Source: Pseudofrankia nepalensis (GTDB taxonomy: Bacteria; Actinomycetota; Actinomycetes; Frankiales; Frankiaceae). From it: a DNA stretch of 64,000 bases. Both the position numbers and the translations under genes were made by a program. Location: assembly GCF_016786305.1 (NCBI RefSeq), contig NZ_JADWYV010000014.1; one strand, 5' to 3'. Shown in pieces: positions 43,220-51,005 of the stretch; position 1 is the stretch's first letter, and every line of letters begins with the position of its first letter. Under the pieces are notes generated by a model, which saw nothing but the letters and a program-made list of their open reading frames with translations, was not told the DNA's origin and made no database searches.

Positions 43220-44059
43220 ATGACCGACGCCGGAGCACTCGCCGGGGAGTCGACGGGGCCGTTCCCCGGCTGTCTGGACACCGACCTGATCCGGCGGTAT
43301 GCCGTGGCGACCGGCGATCGGTCCGAGCGGGTGCGGTCTGGCCTGGCGGTGCCGGCGGTCGCGATCGTGACCCAGATCTGGGCGGCCCAGGAGGCCGGCC
43401 GCAAGGCGCTGGTGAGTGAGGCGGTGCTGGCGGCGGCTTCGGGCGGGGTGCACGGCGAGCACGATGTCGTGCTGCACCGGCCGTTGGTCCCCGGTGAGCG
43501 GCTGCGGACCTGGGTGCACGGCTTCGCGGCGCGGCCGGCGGGTCGCAACGCGCTGGTCACGCTGCGCTATTCGACGCTGGACGAGCGGGACGAGGTCGTC
43601 GCCGACCAGTTGTGGACGACCGTGTATCTGAACGCCACCTGCGCGGCGGTCGGGTCGTCCGTGCCGGACCACGCCTTTCCCGCCGAGGCGCGGCGGCGTC
43701 CGGTGGGGGACTACCCGGTGGCGGTGGACGCCGAGATGCCGCGCCGGTACGCGGAGGTGTCGGGGGACTGGTCGGACCACCATTTCGACGTGGCGGCCGC
43801 GCGTCGCGGTGGTTTCGACCGGCCGTTCCTGCACGGGCTGTGCACGATGGCGCTGTGCGCGCGGGAGGTCGTCGGCGCGGTGGCGGGCGGCGACCCGGAG
43901 CGGGTCCGGCGGGTCGCGGTGCGGTTCGCCTCACCGGCGTTCGTCGGCGAGGACCTCCGCGTCGGCGTCTACGAGGCCGGCGGGCTCGGCTACGCCTTCG
44001 AGGCCGACTGCGCCGGAGTCCCGGTCATCACGCACGGCCGGGCGGAACTGCGCGGCTAG
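43220..44059 (+). CDS. MaoC-like double hot-dog hydratase/dehydratase
   Basis: A 279-residue double hot-dog protein of the 3-hydroxyacyl-thioester dehydratase group. The C-terminal repeat carries the hydratase motif: YAEVSGDWSDHHFD, then GGFDRPFLHGLCTMA, with the Asp and His of the catalytic dyad; the N-terminal half is the degenerate, substrate-cradling repeat. It would (de)hydrate enoyl/3-hydroxyacyl-CoA or ACP in the cytoplasm. ATG 43220 is fixed by GGAGG at 43208-43212. It stands alone apart from a small gene downstream. Confidence 0.8.
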   Translation: MTDAGALAGESTGPFPGCLDTDLIRRYAVATGDRSERVRSGLAVPAVAIVTQIWAAQEAGRKALVSEAVLAAASGGVHGEHDVVLHRPLVPGERLRTWVHGFAARPAGRNALVTLRYSTLDERDEVVADQLWTTVYLNATCAAVGSSVPDHAFPAEARRRPVGDYPVAVDAEMPRRYAEVSGDWSDHHFDVAAARRGGFDRPFLHGLCTMALCAREVVGAVAGGDPERVRRVAVRFASPAFVGEDLRVGVYEAGGLGYAFEADCAGVPVITHGRAELRG

Positions 44060-44127
44060 CGCACGGTCCCCGAGCGCCGTACCCACTCGCCGCGGAATCC
44101 GAGAGGTCCGGGCGGAACGATACAGGC

Positions 44128-44631
44128 ATGACCGGCGAGGAAGGCGAAGAGAAGGCGGAACTCGTGCTGCGCGCGTTCGAGCGTGCCGGGTGCCCGGAGC
44201 GCTACTACGCGCTCTGCGCGGACGCGGGGAAGGCGCCCGGGCAGTGGCCGGATCTGGACAGGCAGACGGCCGCGCTCACCGCGGCCGGGTTGGAGGCGCG
44301 GTACGACGGTCGCGAACGGTTCTTCGCCTGCCGGACACGCGGCGCGCAGGCGGACGACATCGGACTGAACGTGGCGATCTCGGCTGGCATCGAACTGATC
44401 CTTGTGTGGGAGCGCAGCGGCGGACCTTTTCACCGGGCCGCGTACCTGCTCGCCGAGCGCGCGGGCGGTCCACTTCCCGATCCGCCCTACCCGCGCGTGA
44501 CATTCGGATCCGGCCGCCCCTTCGAGACCGCCGTCGCCGAGTCGGCCGCGCTCTTCCGCGACGTCCGCGCGGCCCTTCGGGAACTCATCCTGGCGGGGGA
44601 CCCGGCAGGAAATCGCGGAACACCTGCCTGA
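44128..44631 (+). CDS. Hypothetical protein, 167 residues
   Basis: I do not recognise this protein. It is soluble, with helical N- and C-terminal parts (EEKAELVLRAFERAG; VAESAALFRDVRAALREL) and a beta-rich middle containing ERFFACRTRG and GIELILVWER. The pattern resembles small actinobacterial proteins of unknown function that might fold like a two-layer sandwich. It starts 68 bp after the MaoC-like gene, with only a weak ribosome site. The dispersed repeat follows its stop. Confidence 0.6.
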   Translation: MTGEEGEEKAELVLRAFERAGCPERYYALCADAGKAPGQWPDLDRQTAALTAAGLEARYDGRERFFACRTRGAQADDIGLNVAISAGIELILVWERSGGPFHRAAYLLAERAGGPLPDPPYPRVTFGSGRPFETAVAESAALFRDVRAALRELILAGDPAGNRGTPA

Positions 44632-44679
44632 TGCTGCCGCGGGCAATGTCTGCCCTGCCGACGGACGGGCGGTGCGGCG

Positions 44680-44848
44680 CGCCGCTCCTCTCCCGCATCG
44701 TGGCAGCCACGCGAGGATCCCGAACGATCCTGTCGGACATCAGGGTCACGAAACGGTGCTGGTCGCGGCTCTGGTGTCTGACACGATTCCCCGTGTCGGA
44801 CAGGACGAGCGCGCGGCCGCACGCGGGCACAGAGCGAACGTCGCGGAA
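44680..44848 (+). repeat. Dispersed hairpin-forming repeat, copy 2
   Basis: Second copy of the element at 30500-30668, same orientation. TGTCTGACACG (44775-44785), loop ATTCCC, then CGTGTCGGACA forms an 11-bp stem with one mismatch. Outer near-inverted sequences CCTGTCGGACA (44729-44739) and TGTCGGACAGG suggest alternative pairings. Like copy 1 it lies between convergent genes (44128 plus, GH64 minus). No coding potential. Confidence 0.8.
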
Positions 44849-44859
44849 CGCCGACCTGG

Positions 44860-46068
44860 CTAGAACGGGGTGAGTACGAAGGTCAGCTGGGACGGCGCGC
44901 GGTCCTCGACGTACGAGGCCTGCCCGCCGACGTCGTCGAAGGCGAAACCGTAGGCGCGGCCGTTGTCGGTGTGCGCGTGCAGGACCCGCGCGTAGTGGTT
45001 GGTCACCGTGTCGCGGTAGAAGACGGCGGGGTCGGCGGTGGGCTGCGCGGCGTCGGCCAGCAGCGTCGAGCGGTTGAACCCGGCGCCGAGCACGGCCGCG
45101 ACCGGTCCGGTGACCCCGTCGTTGGGGGCGCCGAGAGCGCCGTCGCAGAAGAAAACGTCGCGGCTGCTCGGCCGGGCGAACGACGCCACCGGGCCGTCGA
45201 AGGTCAGCGTGTCCCCGACCACCCGCCCGGTGACGCGCCGCCCGGCGGCGTCGACGGCCAGCGGCCGCGACGCGTAGCGGCTCCACACCGCGTCGACGTA
45301 GGAGTCGTAGTACGCGGCGGGGAACAGCCCGGCGTCGATGCCGTGCCCGGGGGCTATCACCCGCAGGTCGTCGACGACCAGCGGGGCGAACGCCGGGATC
45401 GCCCGCAGCGCCGCGAAGATCGCGTCCCGGCCGCCGGGCACGACCCGGCCCGTGGTCTGGTCACCGTCGCCGTGCAGCCGCAGCAGGAGCGGGACGCTGA
45501 ACATGTCGACCATGGTGGTGTTGCAGAACATGCCGGCCGCGTTGTGGGTGAACTCGACGAAGTCGTGCAGCACCGCGTAGCCGGGCGCGTCTCGCACCCA
45601 GCCGGCCGGGTACTGCAGCGCCGGCCGGCCGGCACCGTCGGCGACGACACGGAAATCGAGCCGCGCGCCGATCGAGACGTAGATCCGCCCGGACATCCCG
45701 ACCGGGATAGCGGCCACGGTGTCGCCGTCGGCCGCCAGCGGGATCGCGATGTCGGCGCCGTCCACGCCCGCCGCGACCTCGGTGACGCCGCCGTCCGGGC
45801 GGCCGTAGACCTGCCGGCCGGTGCTCAGGTCGGTGCCGACGACGTAGAACCAGATCTCGCGGTTGGCGTACCGGTAGGTGTGGTTGACGACGACCAGCGG
45901 CAGCGGCGTGCCAGGGGTGTGGGCCGGGATCTCGACCGCGGCCCCGGTGGCGGCGACCAGGCCGGCCTGGCCAGCCCCGCCGCCGCGGGCGGCCGCGAGG
46001 ACGCCGCCCGCTCCTGCCCCGGCCAGCGCGGCGGCGCCGCCGCTCAGCAGGGCTCGTCGGTTCAGCAT
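44860..46068 (-). CDS. GH64 family beta-1,3-glucanase
   Basis: An exported laminaripentaose-producing-type glucanase (402 residues). A Tat-like signal begins MLNRRALLSGG and runs through an Ala/Gly-rich hydrophobic region. The mature chain shows the thaumatin-like barrel pattern of GH64: LPLVVVNHT, IWFYVVGTDLSTGRQVY, the GRIYVSIGARLDF segment, FVEFTHN with the catalytic-region Glu, CNTTMVDMFSVPL, and a C-terminal GRAYGFAFDDVGGQ. ATG 46068 has GGAG upstream. It lies 224 bp after the GH18 gene, with a terminator between, so they are probably separate transcripts. Confidence 0.88.
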   Translation of the reverse strand: MLNRRALLSGGAAALAGAGAGGVLAAARGGGAGQAGLVAATGAAVEIPAHTPGTPLPLVVVNHTYRYANREIWFYVVGTDLSTGRQVYGRPDGGVTEVAAGVDGADIAIPLAADGDTVAAIPVGMSGRIYVSIGARLDFRVVADGAGRPALQYPAGWVRDAPGYAVLHDFVEFTHNAAGMFCNTTMVDMFSVPLLLRLHGDGDQTTGRVVPGGRDAIFAALRAIPAFAPLVVDDLRVIAPGHGIDAGLFPAAYYDSYVDAVWSRYASRPLAVDAAGRRVTGRVVGDTLTFDGPVASFARPSSRDVFFCDGALGAPNDGVTGPVAAVLGAGFNRSTLLADAAQPTADPAVFYRDTVTNHYARVLHAHTDNGRAYGFAFDDVGGQASYVEDRAPSQLTFVLTPF

Positions 46069-46257
46069 CACGGGTCTCCTCGATGGTGACTGATGGCGAC
46101 GCTCTCGGATGGCGACGTTCTCGGACGGCGCCCACGGCACCGGTGCCGCCGGCGTTGAGGGCGGCACCGGCACCGACGGCGTCGGCCCCACAGGGGCGAC
46201 GGCGCCGGGGTGTCGACGGCGCCCCGGGGAGGGGGAACGGAGGGGGCGCCGGCGACG

Positions 46258-46285
46258 CCGGCCGCGGCGGGGTGGCCGCGGCCGG
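46258..46285 (-). terminator. Strong hairpin after the GH18 gene
   Basis: CCGGCCGCGGC (46258-46268) and GCCGCGGCCGG (46275-46285) pair perfectly over 11 bp around GGGGTG. It begins 7 bp downstream of the GH18 stop on the minus strand and should end that transcript before the GH64 gene. Confidence 0.75.
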
Positions 46286-46292
46286 GGCCGGG

Positions 46293-47813
46293 TCAGCCGG
46301 TGGAGCCGGCGGCGAAGATCCGGGTGAACTCCAGCGGCTGCTGGGCGAGGCTGCTGCAGGTCGGCTGGGCGTAGTCGGCCGGGCCCCCGGGGCACGGCTG
46401 GTCCCGGGTCAGCGACCACATGGACCACCAGGCCAGGTCGTGCGCCACGGCGAACGCGGCGACCTGCCGGGCGTCGGACGGCCGGAACACCTCGGTCCGC
46501 ACGTCGTTGACCCCGATCATCGGGGTGACGGCGAGCCGCGACCAGGCCTCGGCGTCCGAGAGCCCGAACACGCCCTTCACCTGGGCCTGCGTGGCGGTCA
46601 CCGCGTCGATGGCGTAGGCGCCCATCCGGCCCTCCGGGTTCGGCGCCGCGCCGTCGCCGTAGTCCATCGCCATGACATTGACCGCGTCGACCCGTACACC
46701 GCGCTCCCGCGCGTTCTCCAGCAGCGCCACGCCCGGCTGGGTCAGCTCCGACGGCAGCACCGGGAGCGTGAACGACACGTCCAGCTCCCGCCCCTGGGCC
46801 GCCGCGGCCCGCTGGAGCTGGGCGATGGCCTGGGCACGCCGGTCGTTCGCCGCCGTGTCGGGCAGCGACGAGCCCTCGATGTCGAAGTCCACCCTGGTCA
46901 GCCCGTAGGTACTGATCACCTCGCCGTAGGCGGCGGCCAGCGCCGCCGGGCTGGCGCAGGCGTGCGCCAGCTCGGTGCCGTTCGCGCCGCCGAACGAGAC
47001 CCGGACGTCGCCGCCGAGCTCGCGCAGCCGGCCGATCTGGCCGGGGACCCCGTCCTGGCCCAGCTCGGACACGCCGCCCCATCTGGGGTCGCAGCCGCCA
47101 CCGCCGGCGAGCACGAACGCCAGCGTGTAGGTGCGCACCCCGGTAGCCCGCGCGGCCGAGACCAGGTCGAACGGCGGGTACAGCGAGGTGTCGATGTAGG
47201 GCGCGAAGCGGTCGGACCCGCCGCCGGGTGGCGTGCTGGCGGGCGGCGCGGTGGTCGCCGCCGGCCCCGACGGGGTCGTGACCGGGCCGGTCGGCCCGCT
47301 CGTCGCCGGCGCGGACGGCGGCGCGGAGGTGGTGGCCGAAGGCGGCGTGGACGAAGGCGCCGGCCCGTCGCCGCCGGCGGGCGCGCACGGGCTGCCGTCG
47401 ATCCGGCACCCGGTCGGGTCGCTGACCCCGCCCGGCTGGCTCACCACGAAACCGACGTCGACCGTGGCGCCGGGCGCGAGCTCGGGCTGCCACGACGGCG
47501 GGGTGACGGTCACGTGCCGGCCCTCGACCCGATGGCCAGCATTCCACAGCGACGTGAGCCGCGCGCCGGCGGGCAGGTCGAACTCGAGGGTGAACCCGCG
47601 GGCCGACCCGGTCGTGTTCGTCACCCGGTACTGGGCGGAGTAGCCGGTCTCCCAGTCCACCGTCCGCGAGTACGCCGCCGCGAAGCCGGCGGCCGACGCG
47701 GTGCCGGGGATGGTGAGGGCCAGGACGAGCCCGGTCACCGCCGCCAGCGCGACCGCCGTGCCGGAGACGACCTGTCGGCGGCGCCGGCGGTGCCGGCCCT
47801 GCTTCGACGACAT
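46293..47813 (-). CDS. Secreted GH18 chitinase-like enzyme with CBM2
   Basis: A 506-residue exported protein. Signal peptide: Arg-rich start then a hydrophobic core ending near TASA. A CBM2-type module follows (about 44-145; AYSRTVDWETGYSAQYRV, SLWNAGHRVEG), with two cysteines near its end. A Thr/Pro/Ser-rich linker (about 145-200) leads to a GH18 barrel: YIDTSLYPPF, VRVSFGGANGTEL, catalytic VDFDIEG (E313) and AMDYGDG. The motif is DFDIE rather than DGxDxDxE, as in ChiC/actinobacterial bacterial-type subgroup members. Product of a gene next to a two-component system that may regulate it. Confidence 0.88.
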   Translation of the reverse strand: MSSKQGRHRRRRRQVVSGTAVALAAVTGLVLALTIPGTASAAGFAAAYSRTVDWETGYSAQYRVTNTTGSARGFTLEFDLPAGARLTSLWNAGHRVEGRHVTVTPPSWQPELAPGATVDVGFVVSQPGGVSDPTGCRIDGSPCAPAGGDGPAPSSTPPSATTSAPPSAPATSGPTGPVTTPSGPAATTAPPASTPPGGGSDRFAPYIDTSLYPPFDLVSAARATGVRTYTLAFVLAGGGGCDPRWGGVSELGQDGVPGQIGRLRELGGDVRVSFGGANGTELAHACASPAALAAAYGEVISTYGLTRVDFDIEGSSLPDTAANDRRAQAIAQLQRAAAAQGRELDVSFTLPVLPSELTQPGVALLENARERGVRVDAVNVMAMDYGDGAAPNPEGRMGAYAIDAVTATQAQVKGVFGLSDAEAWSRLAVTPMIGVNDVRTEVFRPSDARQVAAFAVAHDLAWWSMWSLTRDQPCPGGPADYAQPTCSSLAQQPLEFTRIFAAGSTG

Positions 47814-47904
47814 CGTGATGTGACCTCCTCGGTGTGCGTCCGCGGCGGACGCTAGCCAGCGCGCGGGCCGGCGCCCCGTGGCCTGAGGAAGCCGAGAAGG
47901 TCTC

Positions 47905-49263
47905 TTAGGGCTGGCTTAGGGAAGGCCGCCGCCGGCGCGCCGCGGCCGGGCCGGGGGTGGTGCGCAGGCGCAGCCGGAGGTCGGCGCCGCCGAGGCCGGA
48001 CCGCCCGATCGCCAGCTCGCCGCCGGTCGAGTCGGCCACCCGCCGGGCGATGTCGAGCCCGAGCCCCGTCGAGCCCGCGCCGCCCGCCCCGGCGCCCCGC
48101 CGGACCGCCTCGGCCGGGTCCGCGATGCCCGGCCCCGCGTCCGCGACCACGATGGTGACGGCGTCCGCGGTGACCGACAGCGCGACCCCGAACCCGACGC
48201 CCTCGCCGGTGTGCTGGAACACGTTGCCCAGCAGGGCGTCCAGCGCGGCGACCAGCTCGGCCCTGGCGACGGGCACCGGCGCGCTCTCGTCCGCCCCGGT
48301 CAGCCACCAGGGGCGTCCCTGGTCCTCGGCGAGCGCCGACCAGAACGCGACCCGGTCGCGGACGACGTCGGCCGCGTCGCAGCCCCGGGCGACCGGCCCG
48401 CCGGCGCCGCGCTCGCGCGCCGCCCGGATGATCAGATCGACCTCGCGCTCGAGGCGGTCGACGGCCTGCTGGACCTGATCGGCCGAGCCGTCGTCGGCCA
48501 GGGCGGCGGCACCGAGGCGCAACGCGGTCAGCGGCGTCCTGAGCCGATGGGACAGGTCGGCCGCCAGCTCCCGCTCGGCGGCCAGCAGATCGCGGACCCG
48601 GTCGGCCATGGCGTTGAACGCGACGGCCGCGTCCCGCACCTCCGGTGGCGCCCCGGCGTCCGACGCCGGCGCGCGGGCGTCGAGGTCGCCGGCGCCCAGG
48701 CGGCGGGCCGCGGCGGCGAGCCCACGGGTCGCCCGCACGGTGCGGCTGCCCAGCCGGTCGGCGACCAGCACCGAGATCGCCACCAGTCCCGCCGCCAGCC
48801 CGCCGAGCACCAGCCAGGCGGCGTGTACTCCCTGGTTCATGGCCGAGGCGGGCACGAACACCTCGACCACCGCGATCCGCGCGTCGCTCACCGCGACCGG
48901 GCGCAGCAGCGCCGAGCCGCCCGGCACCTCGACCACCGCCGCCCGCCCGCTCGTCGCCACGGCGGCGAGCTGGTCCCGCCGGGTCCTCGACGGGCCGATC
49001 GCGCTCAGCGCGCCGTCGGCGTCCGGCACGTGGACCGCGGCCAGGCCGTCGGCTCCGCCGGGGCTGGCCGCGAGTGCCCGGTCCAGGGCGGCCCGGTCGG
49101 TGGTGATCGCCAGTGCCGGGCCGAGCTCGGCGGCGGTCCGCTCCGCCTGGGCGAAGGCCCGGTCACGCGCCGTCTGGGCCACGATCAGCGCGAGCGGCAC
49201 CAGGAAGGCCAGCGCCACCATCGACGTGACCGCGATCGAGAGCCGGATCAGTTCCCGCCTCAC
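47905..49263 (-). CDS. Sensor histidine kinase
   Basis: A 452-residue membrane kinase. Two transmembrane segments (about 8-29 and 144-166) bracket an extracytoplasmic sensor domain of about 115 residues; then HAMP, the HisKA motif LSHRLRTPLTALRL (phosphoacceptor H near 236), and HATPase_c with LLGNVFQHTG (N-box, near 345), VADAGPGI and STGLGLDIARRV. The start GTG 49263 overlaps the response-regulator stop by 4 bp (GTGA). The ligand is unknown. The GH18 gene begins about 90 bp downstream on the same strand, so cell-wall polymer sensing is an inference. Confidence 0.92.
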   Translation of the reverse strand: MRRELIRLSIAVTSMVALAFLVPLALIVAQTARDRAFAQAERTAAELGPALAITTDRAALDRALAASPGGADGLAAVHVPDADGALSAIGPSRTRRDQLAAVATSGRAAVVEVPGGSALLRPVAVSDARIAVVEVFVPASAMNQGVHAAWLVLGGLAAGLVAISVLVADRLGSRTVRATRGLAAAARRLGAGDLDARAPASDAGAPPEVRDAAVAFNAMADRVRDLLAAERELAADLSHRLRTPLTALRLGAAALADDGSADQVQQAVDRLEREVDLIIRAARERGAGGPVARGCDAADVVRDRVAFWSALAEDQGRPWWLTGADESAPVPVARAELVAALDALLGNVFQHTGEGVGFGVALSVTADAVTIVVADAGPGIADPAEAVRRGAGAGGAGSTGLGLDIARRVADSTGGELAIGRSGLGGADLRLRLRTTPGPAAARRRRPSLSQP

Positions 49264-49967
49264 GACTCGGGCGCCTCGAGCTTCACGCCCACGCCGCGCA
49301 CCGTGCGCAGGTAGCGCGGCCTCGCCGCGGTCTCGCCCAGCTTGCGCCGCAGCCACGACAGGTGGACGTCGATGGTCTGGTCGCCGCCGTAGGCCTGGCG
49401 CCACACCGCCGCGAGCAGCTCGCCCCGGGCGACCACCTCCCCGGGCCGGGCGGCGAGGTAGGCCAGCAGGTCGAACTCCCGCCGGGTGAGATCCAGCGGC
49501 GCGCCGGCCAACGTCGCCGTCCGGCGGCGGACGTCGACCGCCAGCTCTCCGACCCGCAGGGGCGGCCTCGTCGTGACCTCGTCCGGAGCCCGGCCAGGAC
49601 CTTGCGGACGTGTCCGGCGCAGCACGGCGGCGACCCGAGCGGCCAGATGCGCCGGCGTGAACGGCTTGACGAGGTAGTCGTCCGCGCCGCTGTTGAGCAG
49701 CCGCACGATGCTGGCGTCGTCGTCGCGCGCCGTGGCGACCACCACCGGCACGTCCGTGACGCCGCGCAGCATCCGCAGCACGGCGGCGCCGTCGAGGTCG
49801 GGCAGACCCAGGTCGAGCACGACCAGGTCACAGCCGACCTGGGTGACCTCGCGGATCGCGTCCAGGGCGGCGCCGGCGCTGCGAACCGCGTGCCCGGCGG
49901 CGGCGAGATGGCGCACCAGCGCCGCCCGCACCGCCGGATCGTCCTCGACCACCAGCACTGTCGCCAT
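49260..49967 (-). CDS. OmpR-family response regulator
   Basis: A 235-residue regulator. The receiver domain has the acidic pair D9/D10, phospho-acceptor D52 (VVLDLGLP), a threonine in VATARDD and K101 (YLVKPF). The C-terminal winged helix follows from about residue 130 (LDLTRREFDLLAYLAARPG; TIDVHLSWLRRKLG; YLRTVRGVGVKL). ATG 49967 is used; the following intergenic space to the divergent gene is only 52 bp. It is translationally coupled to the histidine kinase. Confidence 0.92.
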   Translation of the reverse strand: MATVLVVEDDPAVRAALVRHLAAAGHAVRSAGAALDAIREVTQVGCDLVVLDLGLPDLDGAAVLRMLRGVTDVPVVVATARDDDASIVRLLNSGADDYLVKPFTPAHLAARVAAVLRRTRPQGPGRAPDEVTTRPPLRVGELAVDVRRRTATLAGAPLDLTRREFDLLAYLAARPGEVVARGELLAAVWRQAYGGDQTIDVHLSWLRRKLGETAARPRYLRTVRGVGVKLEAPES

Positions 49968-50019
49968 ATCGCCGTACCGTAGGCCGCCGTCCCCGATGCC
50001 CGGCATGTACCCTGCCGGC

Positions 50020-50601
50020 GTGGCCAGGACGCTGCGCCGTCTCGCCCTGTGGACCGTCGGCACCGGCCTGGCCGTTCTGGTCTCCTGGTTCGGGGTCCAG
50101 CGGGCGCTGTCCGCCGACGCGGTCGCGGACGTTCCGGGCGTCGTCCCCGTCACCCGATCCGCGTCCCCCAGCGCGGCTGTGTCCCCGGTCGGCCCGGCGG
50201 CGTCGCCCGGCCCGGCGGCCGGGACGCCCGGACCCGCCGAGAGCGGGCCAGGGCCCGGATCCGGACCGGACGGGGCGGCCTGGCCTGCCGGGACGGGCCC
50301 AGCGACCGCGGCCGCCAGCGCGGCGGGGCCCTCGGCGGGGCCGGCCGCGCAGCCGCCCACGCCGGTACAGACGGCGCCCGGCGGCCCGGACATCCAGAGC
50401 TACCAGCTGACCGGCGGCCGGGTCGTGCTGGAGATGACCGCGACCTCCGCGCGGCTGGTGTCCGCCACGCCGGAGCCGGACTGGCGGGTCCAGGCCTGGC
50501 AGGCGGAAGGCTGGCTGCGGGTGGATTTCAGCCGCGACGGGGCCACCTCGTCCTGTTTCGTCACCTGGAACGGGCATCCACCCATGGTGCAGACCACCTG
50601 A
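50020..50601 (+). CDS. Membrane-anchored or secreted Pro/Ala-rich hypothetical protein
   Basis: A 193-residue protein beginning with a basic start and a hydrophobic segment (LALWTVGTGLAVLVSWFGV, residues 8-26). A Pro/Gly/Ala-rich linker (about 40-120) precedes a 65-residue C-terminal domain with QSYQLTGGRVVLEMT, WRVQAWQAEGWLRVDF and SCFVTWNG that looks like a small beta-sheet module. It is divergent from the two-component genes with a 52-bp shared promoter region, so it may be their target or accessory. GTG 50020 is used; ATG 50005 is possible. Confidence 0.7.
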   Translation: MARTLRRLALWTVGTGLAVLVSWFGVQRALSADAVADVPGVVPVTRSASPSAAVSPVGPAASPGPAAGTPGPAESGPGPGSGPDGAAWPAGTGPATAAASAAGPSAGPAAQPPTPVQTAPGGPDIQSYQLTGGRVVLEMTATSARLVSATPEPDWRVQAWQAEGWLRVDFSRDGATSSCFVTWNGHPPMVQTT

Positions 50602-51005
50602 CCGGAGAAAGGGATGTGCGGTGTGCTGAGTACCAGCGTCGCGGCGTCCATGACTTTCGTTGTCCGCGGGCTGCTCCGGGTGGCGCGTGCGCGTGCGCGC
50701 TCGGGTGCGTGGTGGGTTACTCTCTGCCTCGTCAGCGGTTCTCGGCCGAGATCGGCGTGAGCTGACGCGGCTTTTTCTTATCGCCGAACTGGCTGGTCCG
50801 CCCGGTTTCGGGCGTGCCGGCGGGTGGCGCGATGCTATTCGTCTCGCGGTGGTTGTTCGCCGTGCCCGGTGGTCTTTCCTGTCGGGTGCGTTCTGTCCCG
50901 TGCGCCTGTTGCTGGTTTTCTTTTTCTGCTCGCGCGCTGTTTCAGCGCGCTCTGTGTCGGCCGGTCCGGTGTGCGCACCGGGGACCTTTCTCGGGGGGAT
51001 GGGAC
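50602..51005. other. 400-bp region upstream of the four-gene cluster
   Basis: Unusually T-rich for this genome, with runs such as gctttttctta near 50769 and ttttctttttct near 50917. GCGCGCTG (50932-50939) and CAGCGCGC (50943-50950) form a perfect 8-bp hairpin around TTT, 55 bp before the first start. This may be the cluster's promoter and leader. I do not see a confident gene; a conserved -35/-10 pair was not identified. Confidence 0.4.
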
